DNA of 64,000 nt, from positions 124,001 to 188,000 of the forward strand of contig NZ_JAATJG010000006.1 of the NCBI RefSeq assembly GCF_011927765.1, written 5' to 3'. Below, piece by piece: positions 19,631 through 28,083 of the stretch. Below the pieces are notes generated by a model. The model was not told the DNA's origin. It ran no database searches and worked only from the letters and a program-made list of their open reading frames with translations. Made by a program: the position numbers and the translations under genes. The stretch's first letter is position 1. Every line of letters begins with the position of its first letter. The stretch is from Wenyingzhuangia aestuarii. Lineage in GTDB: Bacteria > Bacteroidota > Bacteroidia > Flavobacteriales > Flavobacteriaceae.

Positions 19631-19665
19631 AAAAAAGCGATGAATTTTACATTCATCGCTTTTTT
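19631..19665 (-). terminator. Terminator of the BNR-repeat gene
   Basis: A perfect 14-bp stem (aaaaaagcgatgaa with ttcatcgctttttt) and 7-nt loop, 20 bases beyond the stop of the minus-strand gene. Confidence 0.85.
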
Positions 19666-19684
19666 ATTTCTATAGCGTACTTAG

Positions 19685-22240
19685 TTATTTTTTAAACACT
19701 CCTTTAGCAAAACCACTACCGTGACTTGCAGACCATAAAATATCTTTATCAAAAGGATCAAAACCTAAACCTTCTATTTTATCTGCTTGACCTAAACCGT
19801 AATTGCTTTTGTTCCAAGTTTTACCATTGTCTCTAGAAATATAAATCCCCGCATTTAAATACTTTGTCTTTTTATTAGGAGCTACTACTACTCCAATATA
19901 ATCTGTATCTAAATCTGAAACGGCGATTCTATTGGTGTTAGGCATGTCAAAAATTTTCTCCCAAGATTTTCCTTTATTATAACTTCTAAACACTCCACCA
20001 TCACCTGGTTTTGTATTCCCATCTCCAGTGGCAATGTAAAGCGTTCCTTTTTTATCAAACTTTACAAATTTTACACTCGTTGCTCCTTTAGGTAGTTTTA
20101 CTTGCTCCCAAGAATCACCGTTATTAGCACTTTTAAACAAACCTCCAGGAGTATTGTTAGTTGATGTAGCCAAAGCCGCATAAACATTCTTATAATCTTC
20201 ATCATAAGATAAGTTGGTTACATTAGGATTGTTTGGCAAACCGTTATTGTTATTTTCCCATGTTTTACCTCCATCTTTACTTTGATAAACTCCATGTGCA
20301 TCAAACGCATCATATTTTCTATTGTTTTTTACCCACATAGATGGATGCCATCCTCTTTCTGTTTGAGAAGGAACACAAAACAAAATATTGTTTGGAGTAT
20401 CTTTATCTACCGCAATGCTAAACAAATACAACAAATTATTAGATTTCATATCTTTAATAGGCTTAGACAGTGTTTTCCATGTCTTACCTCCATCTACAGA
20501 TTTTCTAAACGTTCCTGCATTTCTTTGTCTGTTGGTTAAAGTATAATAGGTTTGAGAATCGTTAGGATCTACCGTTAAAGCCGTAATACTTACTGAGTTT
20601 TTGGAATAGTCTACTGATTGTCCTTCTATTTGCTTTAAAGCCGTAGCACCTTTGTATACTTTATCTCCGTCCAAAGTACTTTTCCAAATTCCATGTTCTT
20701 CTGTATAAAACAAGTATTGTCCTTTTTCTTTGGTATCTAAATTCAATCCAAAACCTGGCAAATTACTGGCTCCACGTCCTACCCAATTCCCGCTTCCAGG
20801 ACTTGTTTCATCATCATCTATTTGATTCCAAGTTTCTCCATGATCTTTAGAAATTAAATGTTGTTGCTCGTAACAAATAATCACTTCACCATCGGCATTA
20901 GTCTGCATCAATCGCACTCCAATAGTTCCATCATTCTCATTTACTTCACTTAAATGGGCAAATGTTGCGTTTAAACCTAACGGATTGTTTAAAGACTCCC
21001 AATATGCTTTATCTTGTTTGTCTGCCCAATATTTACCAGCTCTTAAAGCTACGGTCCACGTTTTTCCACCATCTAAAGTTCTCATCAATTCACCAGGTCC
21101 AAAACTAAAATCGTGTTTTAAGTTATTAGATACATAAATTTCATTAGGGTTTTTAGGGTTGATGGCAATTCTATTAAACACAGGTAATGTTTTTGCAGGA
21201 TATTCTGGAGCTGCTTTGCGCATATCTCCTAAAGATTTTCCAAACCAGTAACTAATTGCTTTGTAATATGTCCAGTTTTTAGTTTTGATATTTATTTTTT
21301 GCAAGTTGTAATTCTCACTTAAATTTCCTGTAATATTTGTCCACTGAGCACCCCCATCGGTACTTTTATAAACACCTCCAGTAGCAACGGTTGTGTTGTT
21401 TTTAAGCTCATAACGTGTTTGTAGCACACAATACAAACTAAACTCCTTTGTTCTTTTATTGTAGTAAGACGTTAAATCTCTAACATCATTATAAGGTAAA
21501 CCTGTTTTGATTTCTTGCCAAGACTTACCTGCATTGCTAGATTTATACAAACCTACATTAGACAATACATAAATATTTTTAGAGTTATTAGGGTCTATAA
21601 CAATTCTACCTACATCTAAATCTTTAGATACATTGGTCATTATTTTTTGCCAAGTTCTCCCTTCGTTAGTTGTTTTTAAAATATAACCATATTCTGTATA
21701 ATTTACTTTGGTTCCGTGTGGATTTTTTAAACTTCGGTGTACATTTTTTACTTTCCAATATTGTCCACCACCTACATACCAAGTTTTTTTATTGTTGGGA
21801 TCTATAGTGGCTACAGAAAACTTTTTTTCTCCAGGAAAATTAGGAACGGGAGTCCAAGACACTCCCCTATCTTTAGTTATTTTTACTTCGCTTTTTTCTA
21901 ACATAATACCATAATCAGCATCTTGTACAGAAAAAGCGATCCAATTAGGACGAACATCACTGCCTCTTCCATCAAAATCATTTAGGGTTACCCAAGACTT
22001 ACTTTTATTTTCTGTTCTATAAGCATTTCCCATGTCATAATTTAAAAACATCACATCTGGATCTGTAGGATGAATGAACAAATCTTCGCTGTATCCAGAA
22101 TTTCCGGGTCCTATAAGTGTCCATTTTAAACGCTCATCGCTACTCACTTTTTCTGTTTGAAGCTTTTTAAAATACGCAGTGTTTTGCGCAAAGGTTGTAG
22201 ACTGAGCTACAACCAAAAGGGCAACTATTAGTTTTTTCAT
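19685..22240 (-). CDS. Secreted BNR/Asp-box repeat beta-propeller protein (VPS10/GH74-like)
   Basis: An 851-residue secreted protein (signal MKKLIVALLVVAQSTTFAQ). I count about twelve Asp-box-like repeats of the form S-x-D-x-G-x-T-W, e.g. TKDRGVSW, STDGGAQW, TLDGGKTW, SVDGGKTW, SKDGGKTW, SRDNGKTW. They are spread over the whole length, as expected for two seven-bladed propellers. This architecture occurs in sortilin/VPS10-like proteins, GH74 xyloglucanases and sialidase-like proteins. I cannot place catalytic residues, so an enzyme activity is not assigned. It is monocistronic. No type IX secretion C-terminal signal is visible. Confidence 0.8.
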   Translation of the reverse strand: MKKLIVALLVVAQSTTFAQNTAYFKKLQTEKVSSDERLKWTLIGPGNSGYSEDLFIHPTDPDVMFLNYDMGNAYRTENKSKSWVTLNDFDGRGSDVRPNWIAFSVQDADYGIMLEKSEVKITKDRGVSWTPVPNFPGEKKFSVATIDPNNKKTWYVGGGQYWKVKNVHRSLKNPHGTKVNYTEYGYILKTTNEGRTWQKIMTNVSKDLDVGRIVIDPNNSKNIYVLSNVGLYKSSNAGKSWQEIKTGLPYNDVRDLTSYYNKRTKEFSLYCVLQTRYELKNNTTVATGGVYKSTDGGAQWTNITGNLSENYNLQKINIKTKNWTYYKAISYWFGKSLGDMRKAAPEYPAKTLPVFNRIAINPKNPNEIYVSNNLKHDFSFGPGELMRTLDGGKTWTVALRAGKYWADKQDKAYWESLNNPLGLNATFAHLSEVNENDGTIGVRLMQTNADGEVIICYEQQHLISKDHGETWNQIDDDETSPGSGNWVGRGASNLPGFGLNLDTKEKGQYLFYTEEHGIWKSTLDGDKVYKGATALKQIEGQSVDYSKNSVSITALTVDPNDSQTYYTLTNRQRNAGTFRKSVDGGKTWKTLSKPIKDMKSNNLLYLFSIAVDKDTPNNILFCVPSQTERGWHPSMWVKNNRKYDAFDAHGVYQSKDGGKTWENNNNGLPNNPNVTNLSYDEDYKNVYAALATSTNNTPGGLFKSANNGDSWEQVKLPKGATSVKFVKFDKKGTLYIATGDGNTKPGDGGVFRSYNKGKSWEKIFDMPNTNRIAVSDLDTDYIGVVVAPNKKTKYLNAGIYISRDNGKTWNKSNYGLGQADKIEGLGFDPFDKDILWSASHGSGFAKGVFKK

Positions 22241-22435
22241 TTTTAATTGGTTTAAGAACTCTAAAACTACCTAGGATTCCTATAAATGGAGAAAACAAAT
22301 GGTTTATTAAAAGAACACTATCGTTTTTTTTAATAAAAAGACAACCATTTCATAGAACCATCAACACAGAATTGTTCTTTTTGACTTACTACAGTCCTAT
22401 TTTGACACAAACTATTATCAAAATCCTAAAAAAGA

Positions 22436-22443
22436 TATATTTG
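22436..22443 (+). promoter_or_regulatory. Putative -7 box of first small secreted gene
   Basis: TATATTTG matches TAnnTTTG, 30 bases before the ATG at 22473. The -33 element is not clear. Confidence 0.4.
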
Positions 22444-22472
22444 ATTCAATTATTTAAAAAACAAACTATACC

Positions 22473-22829
22473 ATGAATTTCAAAAAAATCTTATTCGTAT
22501 TCGCTTTTATTATTTCTACAACTGCATTTTCTCAAAAATGGGCAGAAGATCAAGGTCAGAAATTAACAGATAAATTAAATACAACATTGGTTTCTACTAA
22601 TGATGATTTAAAACTGACAATAGAACAAGCTTCTAAAATTAAAGATGTTTACACAAACTTGATGGTAGAAAAATCTAAAGTAAATGTACAAATGAAAAAA
22701 GAAGGGACATTTAACAAACAAGCTTTTTGGAAAGCTACCTTCCCACAACAAAAAGCTGCAAACCAAAAAATTAGAGAAATTTTATCTGTAGCACAAAAAC
22801 AAGCATTTAACGCTAGTTTACAGAAATAA
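22473..22829 (+). CDS. Small secreted helical protein, paralogue 1
   Basis: A 118-residue secreted protein: signal MNFKKILFVFAFIISTTAFSQ, then KWAEDQGQKLTDKLN and a helical body with LTIEQASKIKDVY and a C-terminal QKIREILSVAQKQAF segment. It is clearly related to the 117-residue protein at 27690: both have FSQKW at the signal cleavage site, a central LTxEQ helix and NQKI(R/K)EILS near the end. LTxEQ helices recall Spy/CpxP-type periplasmic proteins, so a sensor or chaperone role is possible but unproven. The two paralogues enclose a receptor-DoxX operon and a LytS/LytTR system. Confidence 0.75.
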   Translation: MNFKKILFVFAFIISTTAFSQKWAEDQGQKLTDKLNTTLVSTNDDLKLTIEQASKIKDVYTNLMVEKSKVNVQMKKEGTFNKQAFWKATFPQQKAANQKIREILSVAQKQAFNASLQK

Positions 22830-22847
22830 GAAAAAGAATTTGTAAAG

Positions 22848-22881
22848 AAAAAGGGAGCTAAATTTTAGCCCCCTTTTTTTT
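22848..22881. terminator. Terminator between paralogue 1 and DoxX
   Basis: Stem aaaaagggagctaaa with tttagccccctttttt (one A-C mismatch), closed by a very short loop, followed by T. It also lies 20 bases beyond the DoxX stop and may work in both directions. Confidence 0.7.
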
Positions 22882-22900
22882 ATGGTTTAAACAGTGATAG

Positions 22901-23308
22901 TTATCTTTTTAACAAAGCATCTAAAGAATATTTACCAGAACCGTTTATAAACAATACAGCATAAACAGCTAAATACAAAATGGCTTTTTCTTGTGTACCA
23001 AAACTATCTGCCATGTGAAGGTTTAAAGCTACCATCATAGTTATTAATAGAGGTATTAAAGCCAAACGGGTTAACAGTCCAAAAATTAACAATACAGAAC
23101 ATATTACTTCTGCAAAAACAGCCAAGCCTAAAGAAGCTGTTGCTCCTATTCCAATAGGGTCTAAAAATTTAATTTCTCCACCACCAAATAAGGTATTCCA
23201 TTTTCCCAATCCGTGACCATACAACATGGTAATACCAAATGTGACACGCAATACTAAAATAGCAAAATTAACTCCTAACGATTTATTCCCTAATACTAGT
23301 TTTTTCAT
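22901..23308 (-). CDS. DoxX-family membrane protein
   Basis: A 135-residue protein with four hydrophobic helices, the DoxX family pattern (LRVTFGITMLYGHGLGKW near residues 20-38, AEVICSVLLIFGLLTRLALIPLLITM). DoxX proteins are integral membrane proteins linked in other systems to redox or quinone-related functions. The gene starts 17 bp after the receptor gene stop, so they form one operon. What this protein adds to the receptor is not evident. Confidence 0.85.
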   Translation of the reverse strand: MKKLVLGNKSLGVNFAILVLRVTFGITMLYGHGLGKWNTLFGGGEIKFLDPIGIGATASLGLAVFAEVICSVLLIFGLLTRLALIPLLITMMVALNLHMADSFGTQEKAILYLAVYAVLFINGSGKYSLDALLKR

Positions 23309-23325
23309 TCTGTTTTTTATTTAAA

Positions 23326-25704
23326 TTATCTTCTTTTACCTGAATAAGTCATTGCTTCTCCTTTACCAAATCCATAACTAAATCCTAAGGTAAAAAAACG
23401 TCCTCTTTGTCCAAAACTATATTTATACACATCGTCATTATCAATTACACTTTCACTTATTCTTGAAGCAAAAATATCTCTTACTGCAATATTAACCACA
23501 GCTTTTCCTTTAAATATTTTTTTACGGACACCAAAATCTGCAAAAGCATAACCAGATACTTCACTTTGTACGGTTTGATAAGAAGATCTGTAGTTTCCTG
23601 TCAGCTCAATATCAATATCTTGTGGCAATCCTATTTTAGAAGACAAACGTGTGCTCCAATTGTCTCCTGTAAAATCAAACACCTGAGTATTGTACGTTCC
23701 ATTTCTTTCAAAATAATTCCAGTTAAAATCACCATTTAAGGTTAACCACTTTAAAGGAGTGTATTTTCCGTTTACCTCTAGCCCTGTAGTTCTTCTGTTT
23801 CCAATATTAAAAGGGGTAACAGTAGCTACATTGTCTTCAAAAATAGAAATACGCTCCATTACCTCTGTTGTAAAACGATGATAAACAGAAGTGTTTAAAC
23901 TTGCTTTTCCTAGCTTATAAATCCCCGTAAGTTCATATGAATCTGTAAATTCTGGTAACAAATTAGGATTTCCTGCACGAATGTTAAAATTATCGCTAAT
24001 GCTAAAAAATGGATTTAAATCCCACAAACGCGGTCTGTAAATACGTTTAGAGTATCCTGCTTGTACAGAAAAATCTTCTGTAAACTTATAAGAAGTATGC
24101 ATGCTTGGAAACCAATTGGTATATTTTTGATGGTTTGTTTGATTTGTATTGGTTAATACGGTAGCTAAATCTGTATTTTCTACACGCAAGCCTATTTTTA
24201 CCCCCCAATCATCACTTTCGTAAGAACTGGTTCCGTATACTCCCAATACTTTTTGATTGTATTCAAAATTGTTGGTCAAATTAGGATCTGCAACATAATC
24301 TGCCCCTTGTAAGTTTCTGACTTCGTAATCATTTGCCACATCGTTAATTAAATATTGGGCCCCAGTTTCTATCGTTACTTGCTCTGTTAATGGGTTGGTA
24401 TAATCTAACTTAAACGTATAATCTGCTTGTTGAAAATCGGTATCTGTTTGTTGATTGACTTGACTTGTGGTTCCAAAAGTTGGAGTATTTGCAAAAGCTG
24501 ATGAAAGATCTTTTCCAAAAAAACGTCCCAAAGCACTGAATAACAAAATATGTTCTTTGTTATTTTTAAATTCTTTTTTATAATTCAATTCATATTGCCA
24601 CTTAGGATTGGTTGCTTCTGTAGTTTCAGTTCTATACCATTCACTTTGCAACACATTGTTTTCAAACAAACTATAATTGGTTCTAGACGGTTGATCTTCT
24701 AGTTCGTAAGCAAAATTACCAGAAAGCGTTAGTACATTGTAATCATCTATATGATAATCCGTTCCCAATATCAGGTTAAAAAACGTTTCATTCCTATATT
24801 CTGTTCCTTCACTGTTTACCGTAGTATTGTTGTTTTTATTGGTGTTGATGTTTTCATTATCTCTAGGCATAGATCTATACCCTGCTCCTAATTGTGTAAA
24901 CAAGTTAAATTTTTCTGTTCTTCTATTTAAACTTACTCCAACACTATGATTATCTGGAATTCCGGTATTTAAAGAAATAGACCCGTTTAAGCCTCTTTTC
25001 TCTTCTTTTTTAAGAATAATATTTAAAACACCAGCCGTTCCTTCAGCATCGTATTTAGCAGAAGGATTAGTAATTACCTCAATACTTTCTATCATATCAG
25101 CAGTAATTGTACCTAAAGCATTACTTCCAGATTCTGCCAAAACAGAAGGTTTTCCATCTATTAAAATTTGTACACCAGAACTTCCTCTTAAACTTACTTC
25201 TCCTTCTATATTAACGTTTACAGAGGGAACATTATTTAAAACTTCCAAAGCACTAACTCCTGTACTTGCAATGTCTTTTCCTACATTAAACACTTTTCTA
25301 TCTAACTTAAATTGTGTTTTAGAAATTTCTGCTCTTACCTCTACAGCATTCAACATTTGACTGTCTTCTTCCAATAAAATAGTACCTAAGTTAATACGGC
25401 TATTGGCTACATTTAAATCTTTAATTGTTTTGGTTTTAAACCCCATAAAACTAATCTCTACATAAAAATCCGTTGCATTGGTTTTTACGCTAAAAGTTCC
25501 GTTATCATTAGAAGTGGTTCCTAACAATACTTTTTTAGTATGGGAATCTGTTACAACAATAGTTGCATAGGGAACAGCTGTTTTTGTGGCTGCATCTTTA
25601 ATTTCTCCTATAATAATATGTGAATTCTTTTGCTGGGCTATCATTGAATGACTTCCTAAAACTAGTAGAATTCCCAAACTTATTTTTACAAATACATTTC
25701 TCAT
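23326..25704 (-). CDS. Outer-membrane beta-barrel TonB-dependent receptor-like protein
   Basis: A 792-residue outer-membrane protein. A signal (ISLGILLVLGSHSMIAQ) is followed by a carboxypeptidase-like regulatory domain at about 30-115, a plug-like region at about 120-235 (VEVRAEISKTQF, GVSALEVLNNVPSVNVNIEGEVSLRG, ILIDGKPS, ESIEVITNPSAKYDAEGTAGVLNIILKK) and a barrel. The ITNPSAKYDAEG signature marks the outer-membrane beta-barrel family 3 type, not the SusC type. Ligand unknown. It is divergent from the LytS-type kinase; the shared upstream region carries inverted repeats and could be the target of that system. Confidence 0.88.
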   Translation of the reverse strand: MRNVFVKISLGILLVLGSHSMIAQQKNSHIIIGEIKDAATKTAVPYATIVVTDSHTKKVLLGTTSNDNGTFSVKTNATDFYVEISFMGFKTKTIKDLNVANSRINLGTILLEEDSQMLNAVEVRAEISKTQFKLDRKVFNVGKDIASTGVSALEVLNNVPSVNVNIEGEVSLRGSSGVQILIDGKPSVLAESGSNALGTITADMIESIEVITNPSAKYDAEGTAGVLNIILKKEEKRGLNGSISLNTGIPDNHSVGVSLNRRTEKFNLFTQLGAGYRSMPRDNENINTNKNNNTTVNSEGTEYRNETFFNLILGTDYHIDDYNVLTLSGNFAYELEDQPSRTNYSLFENNVLQSEWYRTETTEATNPKWQYELNYKKEFKNNKEHILLFSALGRFFGKDLSSAFANTPTFGTTSQVNQQTDTDFQQADYTFKLDYTNPLTEQVTIETGAQYLINDVANDYEVRNLQGADYVADPNLTNNFEYNQKVLGVYGTSSYESDDWGVKIGLRVENTDLATVLTNTNQTNHQKYTNWFPSMHTSYKFTEDFSVQAGYSKRIYRPRLWDLNPFFSISDNFNIRAGNPNLLPEFTDSYELTGIYKLGKASLNTSVYHRFTTEVMERISIFEDNVATVTPFNIGNRRTTGLEVNGKYTPLKWLTLNGDFNWNYFERNGTYNTQVFDFTGDNWSTRLSSKIGLPQDIDIELTGNYRSSYQTVQSEVSGYAFADFGVRKKIFKGKAVVNIAVRDIFASRISESVIDNDDVYKYSFGQRGRFFTLGFSYGFGKGEAMTYSGKRR

Positions 25705-25767
25705 TTATGTGGGTCTTTATCTTTTAAAACAAAGAAATTAAGAATTCCCCCTTTTAAAAAATCTATT

Positions 25768-25848
25768 CTGTAAACAACAAAAAACACCTTGCCAACAACA
25801 TTTTATAGTTGATTTTGTTGTTAACCCTTCCTTTTTTGATGTTTACAG
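25768..25848. promoter_or_regulatory. Inverted repeats in the receptor/kinase divergent region
   Basis: Two nested inverted repeats lie here: ctgtaaac (25768-25775) with gtttacag (25841-25848), and aacaacaaaa (25773-25782) with ttttgttgtt (25813-25822). They sit between the divergent receptor and kinase genes and could be a regulator target or an RNA hairpin. Function is inference. Confidence 0.35.
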
Positions 25849-25892
25849 ATTTTTTAGCTTCTAAAACATTCCTATTTTATAGTTTTGTTTGT

Positions 25893-26906
25893 ATGCGTAC
25901 AAAACCAAACTATTACTTAATTTTTAAAGAACTAATGTTTCAGCTACTATTGGCTGGATTGGTTTTTATTATGTACTCATACGGAAGACGTGATAGAATT
26001 ATTACTTTTCAAGAACTTTTATTCTTTAGCAATCAATCTTTAGGAGCTTATATTATTGGGTATTTTCTACTCCCTCGTTTCTTTTACAAAAGCAAATATT
26101 GGCATTTTGCTATTTATTCCATTGTGGTAATTACAGTCGTTATTTTTACCGAAGAAGGAGTTTTAGAACGTATTTATTTTCCGTACACCCGAGGTAGAAA
26201 CTTGGCAGCTCAAATTTTTGATTTATTAGATGTACTTCCTACTATTTTAATTTTACTAGGTGCCAAATTTGCTTGGGATGCAATTACAGAACGCAAACGT
26301 GCCAAACAATTAGAATTATTGGCCAAAGAAAGTGAATTGCAGTTTTTAAAAACACAAATCAATCCCCACTTTTTATTTAACAACCTAAACAATTTGTACG
26401 CTTTAGCTATAGAACAATCTCCTAAAACTCCCGATTTTATTTTGGAGCTTTCTGCCATGTTGCGCTATATGTTGTACGAATGTAAATCTCAGTTTGTACA
26501 ATTATCTAAAGAAATTGAACAATTAGAAAACTTTATCAAACTAAACGAATTGCAAATTGACGGACGTGGTTTGGTTACCTTTAATAGCCACATTCAAAAA
26601 ACGCATTTTAACATTGCTCCACTTATTTTTATGGTATTTATAGAAAATGCTTTTAAACACAGTAGCTCTAGTTTAACCCATCAGATTAAAATTACCATAG
26701 ATTTAAAAGTCTTAGAAAATGGTGTGTTGCAATTTAGTTGTAGCAACAATTATTTACAGCAGTCTAACACCCAAAACTTATCTAAGGGAATTGGTCTGGA
26801 AAACGTAAAAAAACGATTAGAAATGTTGTATCCCAACGCACATACCTTAGAAATTAATACCAAAGACAACTTGTATAACGTATATTTAGAACTGCATTTA
26901 AACTAA
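25893..26906 (+). CDS. LytS-type membrane sensor histidine kinase
   Basis: A 337-residue kinase of the His_kinase (LytS/YpdA) family. Four transmembrane helices fill about residues 1-150. The phospho-acceptor motif NPHFLFNNLNNLY follows a short coiled linker at about 180, and the ATPase domain has FIENAFKHS (N box) and KGIGLENVKKRL (G box). No extracytoplasmic sensor domain is visible, so sensing is through the membrane part. The frame is open to a TTG at 25809 and there is an ATG at 25839; ATG 25893 fits the family's N-terminus (MRTKPNYYLIFKE) best but is uncertain, because a TAGTTTTG sequence at 25880-25887 is too close to it for a leader. It pairs with the LytTR regulator 10 bp downstream. 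Confidence 0.85.
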   Translation: MRTKPNYYLIFKELMFQLLLAGLVFIMYSYGRRDRIITFQELLFFSNQSLGAYIIGYFLLPRFFYKSKYWHFAIYSIVVITVVIFTEEGVLERIYFPYTRGRNLAAQIFDLLDVLPTILILLGAKFAWDAITERKRAKQLELLAKESELQFLKTQINPHFLFNNLNNLYALAIEQSPKTPDFILELSAMLRYMLYECKSQFVQLSKEIEQLENFIKLNELQIDGRGLVTFNSHIQKTHFNIAPLIFMVFIENAFKHSSSSLTHQIKITIDLKVLENGVLQFSCSNNYLQQSNTQNLSKGIGLENVKKRLEMLYPNAHTLEINTKDNLYNVYLELHLN

Positions 26907-26916
26907 TACGTATTGT

Positions 26917-27603
26917 ATGAACTGTATTATTATTGAAGATCAATTACCCGCACAACGTATTCTAAAAAAATACATTCAAGACATAGGTACGCTTACTTTA
27001 AAAGCCACCTTTACCAATGCTTTGGAAGCGATACAGTTTTTACAAACAGAAGAAATAGAATTCATTTTTTTAGACATTCACTTGCCTAAATTATCTGGAA
27101 TAGATTTTTTAAAAACCTATAAAAATCCGCCACAAGTTATTTTAACAACTGCTTTTTCTGATTACGCTTTGGAAAGTTATGATTTAAATGTGGTTGATTA
27201 TTTATTAAAACCTTTTTCGTTTCAGCGTTTTGTACAAGCAGTGCACAAAGTAAAAACAAATCCCCATACTGATACAAGCACTACTCTAGTTAAAGAGCTC
27301 TTCATCAAATCGGGTTACGAACACATTAAGGTAAAAATTGATGAAATTCTTTACATAAAATCAGATACCGATTATACAGAACTAATATTAGCCAATCGTA
27401 AAATTCTATCTACAGAACCTTTACGTTACTGGGAAACCTATTTAAACAAACACAATTTTATTAGGGTTCACAAATCTTATTTAATCAATACCACCAAAAT
27501 TGAAAAAGTAACTAGAACGCAAATTCATCTGCATTTAGAACAAATAATACCTATTGGTAGAGCTTATAAAGATACTTTTCAAAATTCTATCTTAAATTCA
27601 TAG
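26917..27603 (+). CDS. LytTR-family response regulator
   Basis: A 228-residue response regulator. The receiver domain (about 1-115) has the acidic pair at IIIED, the phospho-acceptor aspartate in FIFLDIHLP and the conserved lysine in LLKPF. The C-terminal LytTR DNA-binding domain (about 130-225) has IKSDTDYTEL and FIRVHKSYLIN. LytTR proteins bind pairs of direct repeats about one to two helical turns apart. It is the partner of the kinase 10 bp upstream. A candidate direct repeat lies just after the gene, at 27620-27647, next to a promoter box for the following small secreted gene. Confidence 0.92.
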   Translation: MNCIIIEDQLPAQRILKKYIQDIGTLTLKATFTNALEAIQFLQTEEIEFIFLDIHLPKLSGIDFLKTYKNPPQVILTTAFSDYALESYDLNVVDYLLKPFSFQRFVQAVHKVKTNPHTDTSTTLVKELFIKSGYEHIKVKIDEILYIKSDTDYTELILANRKILSTEPLRYWETYLNKHNFIRVHKSYLINTTKIEKVTRTQIHLHLEQIIPIGRAYKDTFQNSILNS

Positions 27604-27617
27604 AGAAACACTTTTTA

Positions 27618-27661
27618 TGTACGCTTAGAACTAAAAATTTACGCTTACTAAGTTAGTTTTG
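27618..27661 (+). promoter_or_regulatory. Candidate LytTR operator and -7 box
   Basis: The 8-bp word TACGCTTA occurs at 27620-27627 and again at 27640-27647 in direct orientation, 20 bp apart with a 12-bp spacer, and is preceded both times by T-x. TAGTTTTG (27654-27661), a good TAnnTTTG -7 box, follows seven bases later. Paired 9-bp direct repeats with a 12-13-bp spacer are the known LytTR-domain target geometry. The location between the LytTR gene and the small secreted gene supports an operator, but it has not been tested. Confidence 0.5.
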
Positions 27662-27689
27662 GTGTTATTAACCAATAACATATTAACAA

Positions 27690-28043
27690 ATGAATTTAAA
27701 AAGTATTTTACTAGGAATCTCTTTAATTGTATCAACTAGCGTATTTTCTCAAAAATGGATTGACAACCAAGTTAACAAAGAAGTAGAGAAAACAAATAAT
27801 ATGTTAGCAGAAACAGACAAAGCTTTGGTACTTACAGAAGAACAAGAAAAAACGTTAAGAACACTTAACAGAGAGTTTTTTCTACTTAGAGATGAAAAAG
27901 CAAAAACTATTAAAAACAAAAATGAATTATGGAAATCTCTTAGTCCAGAATTAAAAGTAAAAAATCAAAAGATAAAAGAAATTTTATCTACTGAACAAAA
28001 CAAAGCCTTAAGAACTGCTTGGGCAAAAAAAAATAAAAAATAA
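27690..28043 (+). CDS. Small secreted helical protein, paralogue 2
   Basis: A 117-residue secreted protein with signal peptide (ILLGISLIVSTSVFSQ), FSQKW at the cleavage region, LTEEQEKTLRTL in the middle and NQKIKEILSTEQNKALR near the end, then a lysine-rich tail. It is a paralogue of the protein at 22473 and is placed directly after the LytTR regulator, 86 bp away and with its own promoter box. Like its paralogue it resembles LTxEQ (Spy-like) periplasmic helical proteins only in general terms. A possible output or sensor partner of the two-component system; function unknown. Confidence 0.75.
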   Translation: MNLKSILLGISLIVSTSVFSQKWIDNQVNKEVEKTNNMLAETDKALVLTEEQEKTLRTLNREFFLLRDEKAKTIKNKNELWKSLSPELKVKNQKIKEILSTEQNKALRTAWAKKNKK

Positions 28044-28049
28044 GAACTA

Positions 28050-28083
28050 AAAATCCCGAGCACTAATGCTCGGGATTTTTTTT
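28050..28083. terminator. Bidirectional terminator, paralogue 2 and WYL gene
   Basis: A 13-bp stem (aaaatcccgagca with tgctcgggatttt) and CTAA loop with a T tract. The WYL gene converges on it, with its stop overlapping the tract. Confidence 0.9.
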
